From DATAQC01 sp038232455 (lineage in GTDB: Bacteria; Actinomycetota; Acidimicrobiia; Acidimicrobiales; AC-14): a stretch of 35,828 nucleotides of DNA. This document shows, in pieces, positions 8,236-17,044 of this stretch. A model generated the notes under the pieces. The model saw nothing but the letters and a program-made list of their open reading frames with translations, was not told the DNA's origin and did not search any database. The translations under genes were made by a program, and so were the position numbers. Where the stretch lies: positions 1 through 35,828 of the forward strand of contig JBBSHU010000019.1 of the NCBI GenBank assembly GCA_038232455.1, given 5' to 3'. How positions within the stretch are numbered: position 1 is the first letter of the stretch; the number at the start of each line of letters is the position of its first letter.

Positions 8236-9018
8236 TTACATTCCGCCGTCGAGGGCGGTCCGTAACTCGCCCACGAACGCAGCCGCTCCGTCGGGGCCGG
8301 CGCCCTCGAGCAGGCGGCGGACAAGGGCCGAGCCGACGATGACCCCGTCGGCCGACGCCGCCGCAGCCACAGCCTGGTCGGGGGTGGAGACACCGACGCC
8401 GATCAGCACGGGCAGGTCGGTGACGGCCTTGAGACGGGAGCCCATGACGGCGGCGGAAGTGGCCAGCGAGGTGCGTTCGCCGGTGACACCCATGAGCCCG
8501 ATCCCGTAGATCCACCCACGCGACCGGGCGCACAGGGAAACCAGGCGATGGTCGGGCGTCGTGGGGGCCGCCAGCAGGATGGTGGCCACCCCGGCGTCGT
8601 CGGCGGCACGAGCCCAGTCGTCGAGCTCCTCGAGCGGCAGGTCGGGAAGGATGGCCCCGGCTACGCCGTTCTCGGCCAGGGAGCGGGCAAAGCGCCGGTG
8701 GCCGGCCCGGAACACCAGGTTGTAATAGGTCATGACCACGAGGGGAACGCCGACATCGGCTCGGCCCAGGTCGGCCACCAGGCCCGCCGGGGTGGCCCCG
8801 CCGGCCAGGGCCCGCGCCGAAGCCTCCTGGATCACCGGCCCGTCCATGACCGGATCGGAGAAGGGCAGGCCTACCTCGATGGCGTCGGCGCCCGCGGCGG
8901 CCACCGCCCGCACCACGTCGAGCCAGTCGGCCCCCAGCCCGCCGGTGACGTAGGGGACGAGCAGCTTCCCCCCGGCATCCCGCTTCGTCCGCAGGGTCTC
9001 CAATGAGGATGCGCTCAC
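8236..9018 (-). CDS. trpA: Tryptophan synthase alpha chain
   Basis: Cleaves indole-3-glycerol phosphate to indole within the alpha2-beta2 tryptophan synthase complex. It is a 260-residue TIM barrel with AIEVGLPFSDPVMDGPVIQ holding the catalytic Glu and Asp, and the phosphate-binding GIGVSTPDQA and ADGVIVGSALV near the C-terminus. It begins with GTG at 9018, overlapping the trpB stop (GTGA), so it is translationally coupled to trpB. Confidence 0.94.
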   Translation of the reverse strand: MSASSLETLRTKRDAGGKLLVPYVTGGLGADWLDVVRAVAAAGADAIEVGLPFSDPVMDGPVIQEASARALAGGATPAGLVADLGRADVGVPLVVMTYYNLVFRAGHRRFARSLAENGVAGAILPDLPLEELDDWARAADDAGVATILLAAPTTPDHRLVSLCARSRGWIYGIGLMGVTGERTSLATSAAVMGSRLKAVTDLPVLIGVGVSTPDQAVAAAASADGVIVGSALVRRLLEGAGPDGAAAFVGELRTALDGGM

Positions 9019-10253
9019 TCCGAGAGGTCGCCCAGCAGGTCCATGACCTGGGCCACATCTTTGTCCCCCCGACCGGACAGGGTGACCAGCACGGTGGAGC
9101 CGGCGGCGATATCGCCCGATGCCGTCGCCCGGATCAGCCAGGCCAGGGCGTGGGCGGGCTCCAGGGCGGGGATGATCCCCTCGGTTTCGGAGAGGAGCCG
9201 GAAGGCGGCCACCACCTCGGCGTCGGCGGCGCTCTCGTACCCGGCCCGCCCCAGGGAGGCCAGATAGGCATGCTCGGGGCCGACACCGGGGTAGTCGAGT
9301 CCAGCCGAGATCGACTGGGCCTCGCTCACCTGCCCGAACTCGTCCTGGAGCAGGTACGACTTCGACCCGTGCACGACCCCGGGAATGCCATGGCCAACGG
9401 CGGCACCGCCTGCAGGCTCGACGCCGACCAGGCGGGCACCGGTGTCGACGAACCCCGCGAACGTGCCGGCGGCGTTGGAACCCCCTCCGACGCAAGCCAC
9501 CACCACGTCGGGGTCGGCCCCGCCCAGGAGAGCCCGGCACTGGGCCCGGGCCTCGGTCCCGATGATCCGCTGGAACTCGCGCACCATCCACGGATAGGGG
9601 TGGGGGCCCATCACCGAGCCGAGGCAGTAATAGGTGGTCTCGACGGTCGCGACCCAGTCGCGCAGGGCGTCGTTGATGGCGTCCTTGAGAGTTCGGCTGC
9701 CGGTCGTCACCGTGACCACCTTCGAACCGAGCAGGCGCATGCGGAACACATTGAGGGCCTGGCGGCCCACGTCGACCTCTCCCATGTACACCGTGCAGTC
9801 GAGCCCGAAGAGGGCGGCGGCGGTGGCCGTGGCCACGCCGTGCTGGCCCGCCCCGGTCTCGGCGATGACCCGGTGCTTGCCCATGCGCCGGGCGAGGAGG
9901 GTCTGACCGATGACGTTGTTGAGCTTGTGCGACCCGGTATGGACCAGATCCTCCCGCTTGAGCAGGACGCGCACCCCGAGTCGGGCCGACAGGCGGTGGC
10001 ACTCCGTGACCGGCGACGGTCGGCCGCCGTAGTCGGCCAGCAGGGCCTCGTAGTCGGCGTGGAAACCCGGATCCGCCCAGGCCTCGACGAACGCCGCCTC
10101 CAGCTCGGCGCACGCCGGCTCCAACGACTCGGGGAGGTAGCGGCCGCCGAACTCGCCGAAGCGCCCCCGGGGACCAGGCTCGGCCATGACGGACGCATCG
10201 GGCGAGTCGGGCGTGTCGGGCGCCGGCGTCTCGGACGGTTCGGGGCTACTCAT
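9015..10253 (-). CDS. trpB: Tryptophan synthase beta chain (TrpB1 type)
   Basis: PLP enzyme joining indole and serine. The core is complete: Lys110 in HTGSHKLNN forms the Schiff base, Glu132 lies in ETGAGQHGVA, and the phosphate loop is CVGGGSNAAG. Compared with typical TrpB1 it has an additional N-terminal segment of about 25 residues rich in Pro, Asp and Ser. It overlaps trpA by four bases and follows trpF after a gene-free gap of 121 bases. It presumably does all the catalytic beta work here, given the degenerate TrpB2 homologue upstream. Confidence 0.95.
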   Translation of the reverse strand: MSSPEPSETPAPDTPDSPDASVMAEPGPRGRFGEFGGRYLPESLEPACAELEAAFVEAWADPGFHADYEALLADYGGRPSPVTECHRLSARLGVRVLLKREDLVHTGSHKLNNVIGQTLLARRMGKHRVIAETGAGQHGVATATAAALFGLDCTVYMGEVDVGRQALNVFRMRLLGSKVVTVTTGSRTLKDAINDALRDWVATVETTYYCLGSVMGPHPYPWMVREFQRIIGTEARAQCRALLGGADPDVVVACVGGGSNAAGTFAGFVDTGARLVGVEPAGGAAVGHGIPGVVHGSKSYLLQDEFGQVSEAQSISAGLDYPGVGPEHAYLASLGRAGYESAADAEVVAAFRLLSETEGIIPALEPAHALAWLIRATASGDIAAGSTVLVTLSGRGDKDVAQVMDLLGDLSE

Positions 10254-10374
10254 GGGCGAACCGCCGCCCGAAGGGCGTCCGCTTCCCGCTCCCGAGACGG
10301 GTGGCCCGTGGGGAGGGGCCCGCCGCTCGGAGGGCGGTGGGAGGGGCCGGCCACGGGAAAGGACCCGACGAGGC

Positions 10375-11034
10375 TCACGCGCCTGTTTCCTGCCAGTCGT
10401 AGGGGGGACCGTCGATGGGGTCGTAGGCCTCGTCGACTGCGGCCTTGGCGTTCACGACGAAGGCCCTCACCTTGACGGGGTCCTTGTGCCCGGGCGAGCG
10501 CTCCACGCCGGTGACCACGTCGACGCCCCAGGGGTGGACCTGGCCGATCGCCTCCCCGACGTTGTCGGGAGTGAGGCCGCCGGCCAGCACCAGGCGCATG
10601 CCGTCGGGAACTCCGTCGGCCAGGGACCAGTCGAACACCTCGCCGGAGCCGGGCTTGGGCGCGTCGATCATGATGGCGCTGACCCCGTGGTCGCGGGCGC
10701 CCACCACGGCCCGGTCACCGGCGGGGAACGCCTGGATGACGAACGGGACCCGCTCGCTCACCCAGCGGGCCTGCTCCGCCGTCTCGTGGCCGTGGAGTTG
10801 GGCCCCCCGCAACCCAAAGGTGTTGACGATCTCCACCACCCGGGCGGGGGCCTCGTCACGAAACACGCCGACGGTGATCACCTCGGGGGGCAGGCGCTTG
10901 ACGATGTCGCCGGCGCGCGTGGGGGTGATCTGGCGCGGGGAGGGGGCGAAGACGAAACCCACGGCGTCGGCCCCCATGGCCACTGCCAGCAGGGCGTCCT
11001 CCTCGCTGGTGGTGCCACAGATCTTCACGAACAC
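10375..11034 (-). CDS. trpF: Phosphoribosylanthranilate isomerase
   Basis: Catalyses the Amadori rearrangement of PRA to CdRP. The 219-residue protein begins MFVKICGTTSEED with the general-base Cys, and has the catalytic Asp and phosphate site in VDVVTGVERSPGHKD. LAGGLTPDNVGEAI is also typical. Length is normal. It sits between the TrpB2-like gene (50 bases upstream) and trpB in the minus-strand trp operon. Confidence 0.93.
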   Translation of the reverse strand: MFVKICGTTSEEDALLAVAMGADAVGFVFAPSPRQITPTRAGDIVKRLPPEVITVGVFRDEAPARVVEIVNTFGLRGAQLHGHETAEQARWVSERVPFVIQAFPAGDRAVVGARDHGVSAIMIDAPKPGSGEVFDWSLADGVPDGMRLVLAGGLTPDNVGEAIGQVHPWGVDVVTGVERSPGHKDPVKVRAFVVNAKAAVDEAYDPIDGPPYDWQETGA

Positions 11035-11084
11035 CCTCCCGACGGTACAGGGGGCGCCGGTCCAATCGGCGAACCCGACGGCGT

Positions 11085-12305
11085 TCAGCCGTCGAGGTGA
11101 CCGCCGAGGTAGGCGTCGTAGATGCCGAGGTCGGCGTCACCGTGGCCCGACCAGGGAAAGAGGATCACCCGCCCGACACCGTCCTCCTTGGCCAGGAGAG
11201 CCTCGTCGATGACAGCCCGAATGGCGTGGGCGGTGGTCAGGGCGGGAATCGGGCCTTCGGTACGGGCCCACTGCACGGCTGCGGTGAGCACCCGGGCGAG
11301 AGGTTGGGCCACCGCCTCGATGCGCCCGCGCCGGACGAGCTCGCACACAACGGGGGCGATTCCCCCGGAGTGAATGCCGGGGACGTTTATGGCCGGCGGC
11401 GCCGAGTCGGGGCCGAGAGCGTACATGGCCAGCATCGGGAGCAGGCCGGTGACGTCGCCGGGAACATAGTCGAAGCGGCCGGAGGTGAGCGTGGGCCACG
11501 ACGCGGGCTCGACCGCCACCAGACGCACCTCGTCGTCGAGGAAGGGCAGAGCGGTGCCCGCCAGGCTGGAGCCGCCGCCGCAGTGGCCGATGACGACGTC
11601 GGGGCGTTCCTCGCCGGCCAGCGCCAGTTGCTCCTTGGCTTCGAGGCCGATCACGGTCTGGTGCAGCACGACGTGGTTGAAGACCGAGCCGGCGGCGAAG
11701 CGGCTGTCGGGCCCTTCGGCGGCGTCGACCAGGGCTTCCTCGCCAGGCCTGGCGGTCGAGGGCACGACCGACCCGCCCCACGCCTCGATCCTGATCCGTT
11801 CCTGCGCCGACACCTCGGGTCCCGTGTACACGGTGGAAGCCAGACCGGACAGGCCACCGGCCAGCGCCACGGCGCTCCCCCACCGCCCCGTGTCCGACTC
11901 GGTGACGAGGCGTGACCCGCCCTCCGTTCGGGCGTAGAAGGCCTGACATGCCGCGGTGGCGAGGTGGTGCGATCCCGTCGGCGACACCGACTCGTCCTTG
12001 AAGTAGATCCGCGCCGGCGTGCCCAGCGCCGCTTCCAGCCGGCGAGCCCGGACCAGGGGGGTCGGACGCCATTGGCGCAACAGGTCGACGACGCCGCCGG
12101 GCACCTCGACCCAGGGCTCGGTGCTGAGCTCCTGGACGACCAGGGCCATGGGAAACAGGCGAGCCAGGGCGTCGGGGCGGACGGGCCCCCGGGTGTGCGG
12201 ATCGAGGGGGGGGTCAAGGGGCGTGGCCAGGTGGCCCGCGGCGTTGAACCACGCCTCGGGGACCCGGTTGGAGGGCAACGTCCAACGAGTGCTCGCAGCC
12301 GACAT
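11085..12305 (-). CDS. TrpB2-type tryptophan synthase beta homologue without the PLP lysine
   Basis: The 406-residue sequence follows TrpB2 from end to end: the N-terminal LDPPLDPHTRGPV and LFPMALVVQELSTE, WRPTPLVRARRLE, GTPARIYFKDESVSPTGSH, the GGGSSLAG phosphate loop and the C-terminal SGHGDADL. At the cofactor lysine, where TrpB2 reads GSHKPNTA, this protein reads GSHHLATA: His114, codon CAC at 11964-11966. The TGAGQ part of the active-site ETGAGQWG is SDTGR. A Schiff base with PLP should not form, so it is probably a non-catalytic or altered partner. The frame is intact, and TGATG coupling to trpC argues against decay. Its role in the trp operon is unknown. Confidence 0.85.
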   Translation of the reverse strand: MSAASTRWTLPSNRVPEAWFNAAGHLATPLDPPLDPHTRGPVRPDALARLFPMALVVQELSTEPWVEVPGGVVDLLRQWRPTPLVRARRLEAALGTPARIYFKDESVSPTGSHHLATAACQAFYARTEGGSRLVTESDTGRWGSAVALAGGLSGLASTVYTGPEVSAQERIRIEAWGGSVVPSTARPGEEALVDAAEGPDSRFAAGSVFNHVVLHQTVIGLEAKEQLALAGEERPDVVIGHCGGGSSLAGTALPFLDDEVRLVAVEPASWPTLTSGRFDYVPGDVTGLLPMLAMYALGPDSAPPAINVPGIHSGGIAPVVCELVRRGRIEAVAQPLARVLTAAVQWARTEGPIPALTTAHAIRAVIDEALLAKEDGVGRVILFPWSGHGDADLGIYDAYLGGHLDG

Positions 12306-13099
12306 CAGGCTCCCCTCAGGGCAAGGAGAGCCGAACCCGGGTCGGCGGCGGTCACCAGGGTCGCGCCCACGAGGACGGCGTTATAACCGCTGGCCGCCAG
12401 GCCGGCAACGTCGCCCGGGCCGCGCACGCCCGACTCCGCCACGGTCACCACCTCCTCGGGAATGCGGGAGGCCAACCGATCGGCCAGCCCCAGGTCGACC
12501 TCGAACGTAGCCAGGTTCCGGCGGTTGACGCCGATCAGGTCGGCTCCGGCGGCCAGGCCCCGGTCCAGCTCCTCGTCGGAGTGGACCTCGACGAGCGCGG
12601 CCATCCCCAGCTGCACGGCCAGGGATCGAAAGCGCACCAGCTCGTCGTCGGACAGGGCGGCGACGATCAGCAGGACGGCGTCGGCACCCATGAGGCGGGC
12701 ATCGCACACGTCGGCCTCGCACACGGTGAAGTCCTTGCGCAGCGTCGGCAGGGCGCACGCGGCCCGGGCTCTTCCGAGGTCGTCGGGCGAGCCGCCGAAG
12801 AACGCCGCGTCGGTGAGCACGGACAGCGCCGCCGCGCCACCCGCCTCGTAGGACCGGGCCAGGCGGCCGGGGTTCAGGTCGGGTGCCAGAGCCCCTGCGG
12901 ACGGCGAACGGCGCTTCACCTCGGCGATCACGGAGATGCCTGGTATGCCGTCGGCGGCCGAAGCGTCGGTGAGGGCGGCCCGAAAGGAACGCGTCGGCGG
13001 CGTCGCCTCGGCTCGGGCGAGGAGGGCGTCGAGGGACCGGGCGTCGGCCGCGGCGGCGGCCCGGTGGGCGGCGACGATCCCGTCGAGGACGCTGGTCAT
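12305..13099 (-). CDS. trpC: Indole-3-glycerol phosphate synthase
   Basis: Ring closure of CdRP to indole-3-glycerol phosphate. The 264-residue barrel has ISVIAEVKRRSPS with the catalytic Lys, LRKDFTVCEADV, GVNRRNLATFEVDL and VAESGVRGPGDV. A GTG at 13123 would add eight residues. I prefer ATG 13099 because the family start aligns there (MTSVLDGIV) and TACTGT lies eight bases upstream without a Shine-Dalgarno. The stop shares a base with the next start (TGATG). It is the first gene of this trp operon; trpD and trpG are not in view. Confidence 0.93.
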   Translation of the reverse strand: MTSVLDGIVAAHRAAAAADARSLDALLARAEATPPTRSFRAALTDASAADGIPGISVIAEVKRRSPSAGALAPDLNPGRLARSYEAGGAAALSVLTDAAFFGGSPDDLGRARAACALPTLRKDFTVCEADVCDARLMGADAVLLIVAALSDDELVRFRSLAVQLGMAALVEVHSDEELDRGLAAGADLIGVNRRNLATFEVDLGLADRLASRIPEEVVTVAESGVRGPGDVAGLAASGYNAVLVGATLVTAADPGSALLALRGA

Positions 13100-13179
13100 G
13101 GGAGGCGACAGTAGGCGAGTCACTCGGAGAAGCTGCGCCCGCGGGCTCTGGGGCGAGGCCGGCGTGCGACCATGGCCCC

Positions 13180-13881
13180 ATGGCCAGGACCGGCGAGATG
13201 GCCCGAAGCGGCGATGCCGGCACCGTCGTGGTGGTGGAGGACGATCCCCACATTGCCGACCTGGTGGAGCTGTACCTCCGCCAGGACGGGTTCCGGGTGA
13301 TCCAGGCGGCCGACGGCGAAACCGGCATGGCCGCTGTCCGGAACCAGTCCCCCCGCCTGGTGATCCTGGACGTCGGGCTCCCGGGAAAGCTCGACGGCCT
13401 GGAGGTCTGCCGTCGCCTGCGTAGCGCCGGCGACGTGCCCATCATCATGCTCACCGCCCGCGACGACGAGATCGACCGGATTCTCGGGCTCGAGCTCGGC
13501 GCCGACGACTACGTGACCAAGCCCTTCGCCCCTCGGGAGCTGGCGGCTCGGGTCAAGGCCATCCTCCGCCGGACAGAGGGCGCCCCGCGCGACGCCGACA
13601 TCGTCACGATCGGTACCGTCGAGGTAGACGTACGACGGCGTGAGGTCCGCGTGGCCGGCGAGGTAGTGGCCCTCGCCACCCGCGAGTTCGACCTTCTCCA
13701 CTATCTCGCCGACAACGTCGGCCTGGCCCTGTCCCGCCGGCAACTGCTCGACGGCGTGTGGGGACCGGGCTGGTACGGCGACGAACGTACCGTCGACGTG
13801 CACGTGGGCCAGCTGAGGAAGAAGCTCGGCGATGCCCTGCCCTTGACCACGGTCTGGGGCGTCGGCTACCGGTTGGGCTAG
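13180..13881 (+). CDS. OmpR/PhoB-family response regulator
   Basis: Transcription factor of a two-component system. The receiver domain (about 14-130) has the acidic pocket Glu20-Asp21-Asp22, phosphorylated Asp64 in ILDVGLPG, Thr92 and Lys114 in VTKPFAP. The winged-helix domain (about 140-233) ends RTVDVHVGQLRKKLG...WGVGYRLG. The loop after the phosphorylation site (PGKLDGLEV) is one residue longer than usual. An in-frame ATG at 13198 is an alternative start. It is followed after 21 bases by its histidine kinase and is divergent from trpC; what it senses or regulates cannot be told. Confidence 0.92.
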   Translation: MARTGEMARSGDAGTVVVVEDDPHIADLVELYLRQDGFRVIQAADGETGMAAVRNQSPRLVILDVGLPGKLDGLEVCRRLRSAGDVPIIMLTARDDEIDRILGLELGADDYVTKPFAPRELAARVKAILRRTEGAPRDADIVTIGTVEVDVRRREVRVAGEVVALATREFDLLHYLADNVGLALSRRQLLDGVWGPGWYGDERTVDVHVGQLRKKLGDALPLTTVWGVGYRLG

Positions 13882-13902
13882 TGCACAACACGTGAGGCAC
13901 CC

Positions 13903-15264
13903 GTGACCCGCCGCATCACCCTGACGATGGTCGCAGTGGTCGCCGGCGCCCTGCTCGTCGCCAGCGTCGTGACCCTCCTGCTCGCCCGCCACGACGCCCG
14001 TAAGAACACGCGCCACGATCTCGTACGCCAGGCACAGAACCTGGCCACGTCCATCGAGGACGTCGACAAGCCCAACATCCTGAGGGCCGTGGGCGCAGCT
14101 CTGCGTTTCGAGGACCAGGCGGTGATAGCAATGGGCCCGGCCTTCACCCGTCCCGCCAACCTGCCCAGGGGGGTGACGACCCAGGACCTCGACGTCGACC
14201 GGCTCCGCCAGGGCCACACTGTTTCCGGTGCCCACGGTGACCTCTTGTACGCGGCCGCCCCGGCGGGAGTGCGGGGCCCGCAACGCACTGACGGCCAGGC
14301 CCGCGCCATCAATGTCCTGCTCGTCGTGGTCGTCACCCGTCGCCTGGGAGGGAGTTGGGGCAACGGCCCGATCATCGCCCTGGTGGGTGTCGTCACCCTG
14401 GCTGTCGCCGCGGCCATCGCCGCCAGCCTCGGGCGGCGCCTGATCCGCCCGCTGCGGGCGGCCCAGCAGGCCACCCGCCGTATCGCCGCCGGCGACTTGG
14501 CCACCCGGGTACCGGTCAACCCTTCCGACGGTGACGACCTGGCCACGCTGGCCCGGTCGATCAACACCATGGCGGCGAGCCTCGAGAGGTCGCAGGGCCT
14601 GGAACGCCAGTTCTTGCTCTCGGTGTCCCACGATCTGCGCACCCCGCTGACCTCGATACGGGGTTACGCCGAGGCCCTGGCCGACGACCGGGCACCCGAT
14701 CCGTCACAGGCGGCGTCGGTGATACTTGCCGAGTCCCGGCGATTGGAGCGGCTGGTGGCCGACCTGCTCGAGCTGGCCAAGCTCGGGGCCCGCCGGTTCT
14801 CCCTCGACATCCGCCGGACCGACGTGGGCGAGGTCGTGGGCGACACCACGGCGGGGTTCACTCCGGCGGCTGAAGGAGCAGGGGTGACACTCGAGGTCGT
14901 CGGCCCCGCCCATGGCGAGGTGTCCGCAGCCGCCGATCCCGATCGTCTGGCCCAGGTCGTGGCCAACCTGGTGGAGAACGCCCTCAAGTTCGCCCGCCTG
15001 AGGATCGACGTCGGCGCCGACCGCTCCGACGGTCAGGTGCGGCTGTGGGTGGAAGACGACGGTCCGGGGATCGGCGCCGGGGACCTGCCCCACATCTTCG
15101 AACCCTTCTACCAGTCGATGCGTTCGCCCACCCGGCAGGTGGGGACGGGGCTGGGCCTGGCGATCGTCCACGAGCTGGTCGACGCCATGGGCGGGTCGGT
15201 GCGGGCCGAGGCCGGACGTGAGGGCGGGACACGCGTCGTCGTCAGCCTCCGCCAGTGGCAGTGA
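13903..15264 (+). CDS. HAMP-containing sensor histidine kinase
   Basis: Membrane sensor partner of the response regulator. The 453-residue protein has TM1 at about 9-27, an extracytoplasmic loop of roughly 110 residues with no family I recognise, TM2 at about 156-176, a HAMP linker at 178-230, HisKA with phospho-acceptor His243 in SVSHDLRTPL, and an ATPase domain with N-box Asn359 (NLVENALKF), DDGPGIG and GTGLGLAIV. The start is GTG at 13903 with GAGG five bases upstream. The pair resembles PrrB/MprB-like actinobacterial kinases in architecture, but the signal is unknown. Confidence 0.93.
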   Translation: MTRRITLTMVAVVAGALLVASVVTLLLARHDARKNTRHDLVRQAQNLATSIEDVDKPNILRAVGAALRFEDQAVIAMGPAFTRPANLPRGVTTQDLDVDRLRQGHTVSGAHGDLLYAAAPAGVRGPQRTDGQARAINVLLVVVVTRRLGGSWGNGPIIALVGVVTLAVAAAIAASLGRRLIRPLRAAQQATRRIAAGDLATRVPVNPSDGDDLATLARSINTMAASLERSQGLERQFLLSVSHDLRTPLTSIRGYAEALADDRAPDPSQAASVILAESRRLERLVADLLELAKLGARRFSLDIRRTDVGEVVGDTTAGFTPAAEGAGVTLEVVGPAHGEVSAAADPDRLAQVVANLVENALKFARLRIDVGADRSDGQVRLWVEDDGPGIGAGDLPHIFEPFYQSMRSPTRQVGTGLGLAIVHELVDAMGGSVRAEAGREGGTRVVVSLRQWQ

Positions 15265-15291
15265 CTCCGAGGACCACTCGGTCGGAAGTCA
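15262..15291. terminator. Candidate bidirectional hairpin between convergent genes
   Basis: TGACTCCGA (15262-15270) pairs with TCGGAAGTCA (15282-15291), giving nine base pairs with one bulged base and an 11-base loop. Both convergent stop codons lie inside the arms. There is no T-run, so efficiency is uncertain. Confidence 0.4.
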
Positions 15292-16125
15292 GGACGCCGA
15301 GCAGGAAGGCAGCTGGATGGGCTGCTGGGCCGTACCGATCGTGGCCGAGGCGGTGATGGGGCCGGGCTGGTTGCACAGGATCCCAAAGCCGGCGTTGCCG
15401 GACTCGTCCGTGGCGCGGGGGTTCGCCGTGGTGATCACCACGTTGGCCGAAACGCTCACGGTCACGGACAGGCCCGGCCGGGCACCGGAGTGGACAACGC
15501 CCTCGCTGTCGACGTCACCGGTGGCCGCGCTCACCACTAGGATCGCCGGTTGGCCGACGACCGGCGGGGTGGGCACAATATTGGCGAGGGCGTTGGCGGT
15601 GCCCGCGTACCGCTGCACCGGCAGGTCGATGGGCTTGGTGTCGTCGACGGCCACGAAGGCGACCACCGGTGTGACCTGGGCGAGGTCCGGAGGCCTCCAG
15701 GCCCGGAGCCGGTAGCGCCCGCCGTTCACCGAGTCGACGGCCCAGTGGCCGTCGGCCCCACTCTGGACGGTCGTGGCGGCGACGGCGGTGTCGTCCAGCA
15801 GGCGCTCGACGCGAACAGTCGCGCCGGCGACGAGGCCTTCGGGACCGGTGACCGTCCCGGCCACGTGAGCCGGCCCGGGCCCCAGCTCCGAGGGGAGGGT
15901 GACGAGAGTGCGGGGGCTTGCGGCCACCGTGGTCGTCGGCGCCGGAACGGTCGTGGGAGCCGCCGGGGTCGGCGCCGCCTTCTCGACTTTCCGCGAGCTC
16001 GATCCTGTGCACCCCGAGGTCAGGACGAGCGCGGCCGCCCCGACCAGGAGCGCCACCCTCAGCGTCGGCAACCCCGATGGTGTCCTCGGCACCCGTGCCG
16101 ACGTTCGTACCCCGCGGTCGGGCAT
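15289..16125 (-). CDS. Predicted lipoprotein with carboxypeptidase-regulatory-like domain
   Basis: A 278-residue exported protein. A basic N-region of about 22 residues precedes the hydrophobic VALLVGAAALVL and a lipobox-like LTSGC, giving a lipidated Cys39. A Thr/Pro/Ala linker follows (about 45-70), then a carboxypeptidase-regulatory-like beta domain (VAGTVTGPEGLVAGATVRVE ... DGHWAVDSVNGGRYRLRAW). The C-terminal part is beta-rich and unassigned, with two Cys near the end that could pair. It starts eight bases after ygfZ in the same direction. The function is likely at the cell envelope, possibly linked to the convergent two-component system, but that is only position. Confidence 0.75.
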   Translation of the reverse strand: MPDRGVRTSARVPRTPSGLPTLRVALLVGAAALVLTSGCTGSSSRKVEKAAPTPAAPTTVPAPTTTVAASPRTLVTLPSELGPGPAHVAGTVTGPEGLVAGATVRVERLLDDTAVAATTVQSGADGHWAVDSVNGGRYRLRAWRPPDLAQVTPVVAFVAVDDTKPIDLPVQRYAGTANALANIVPTPPVVGQPAILVVSAATGDVDSEGVVHSGARPGLSVTVSVSANVVITTANPRATDESGNAGFGILCNQPGPITASATIGTAQQPIQLPSCSAS

Positions 16126-16132
16126 CACCAGG

Positions 16133-17044
16133 TCAGGGCACGAGGGGTAGTGCCTCGACCCGTGCCTGGGCCAAGCCGCCTTCCCAGGCGATGTCGACAT
16201 TGGCGGGAGGCGACACGGCCCGACCTACGTAGGCGAGGGCGACCGGTGCCCCGATCTCGAGGGAACGGGCCACGCTCGTGAGGCTGCCGACCTGCTTGTC
16301 ACCGCTCCGGACCGCGGCACCCACCGGCGGGACGACGTCGTCGGCCAGGATCAGGCCCCGGAGACGCCGGGGCACGTTCCCGCCCCGGGAGTCGATGCGC
16401 GCCACCAGTTCCTGGCCCGTGTAGCACCCCTTGGTGAAGCTCACGGTGGCCTCCACCACCCCGGCTTCGGCAGGGATCGTGCGCTCGTCGAGCTCACTTC
16501 CCATCAGCGGTATGCCGCACTCGATGCGCACGGCCTCGTAGGCATCGACCGGGCAGGCGACGACACCGGACGGGGTGACAGGAGATTCGCCCAACAGGTC
16601 GACGCCGGCAAGACCGGGCCAGTCGGCGCCGGCCGCCACGCCGGAGCCGCCGGATGCGGCCTCGTGGGCCGACGGGCCCCGGAGTGCCACACACCGCCAC
16701 GCCAGGGGCTCGAGATCGCACTTCACCCTGAGCTTGAAGCGCTGGAGACGCTCGACCATGGCGTCGCCCCAGCCGCCCTGGGTGTCGATGAGGAAACTGT
16801 CGTCGGCCTCCCGGGTCACTCGCAGCAGGGTGACGACCTTGCCTTGCGGCGCCAGAAGCAGCGACCATGCCGACCCACCGGCGTCGATGTCCGTCACGTC
16901 TTGGGAGAGCTGGCCCTGCAGGAACGAGAGGGCGTCGGGGCCGACGACACGAACAACGTCGCGGGCCAGATCGACGACTCCGGCCACTTGGCGCAGGGCG
17001 GCGTAGCCGGCGGCGAAGGCGGCGTCGCCGCTCGGGCCAGTCAT
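16133..17044 (-). CDS. ygfZ: YgfZ/GcvT-domain folate-binding Fe-S assembly factor
   Basis: Member of the YgfZ (COG0354) family, which uses folate in iron-sulfur cluster assembly or repair. The signature is present as FTKGCYTGQELVARIDSRGG, including the conserved Cys, near residue 215. The N-terminal GcvT-like fold (LSFLQGQLSQDV, APQGKV) is clear. It is 303 residues, slightly shorter than the E. coli protein. The start overlaps the trpE stop as ATGA, so it is coupled to trpE. It probably has no specific tryptophan role. Confidence 0.88.
   Translation of the reverse strand: MTGPSGDAAFAAGYAALRQVAGVVDLARDVVRVVGPDALSFLQGQLSQDVTDIDAGGSAWSLLLAPQGKVVTLLRVTREADDSFLIDTQGGWGDAMVERLQRFKLRVKCDLEPLAWRCVALRGPSAHEAASGGSGVAAGADWPGLAGVDLLGESPVTPSGVVACPVDAYEAVRIECGIPLMGSELDERTIPAEAGVVEATVSFTKGCYTGQELVARIDSRGGNVPRRLRGLILADDVVPPVGAAVRSGDKQVGSLTSVARSLEIGAPVALAYVGRAVSPPANVDIAWEGGLAQARVEALPLVP

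Noticed and set aside
8126..8243. Two ATGTAACC-like motifs taken for an operator pair before fabD
   Set aside because: One copy is simply the last Met codon and stop of trpA; the match is short and not symmetric.
9003..10475. Long plus-strand open frame over trpB
   Set aside because: High-GC shadow: Gly/His/Val-rich, no motif, opposite a complete TrpB with all catalytic residues. The same holds for many other long frames opposite real genes.
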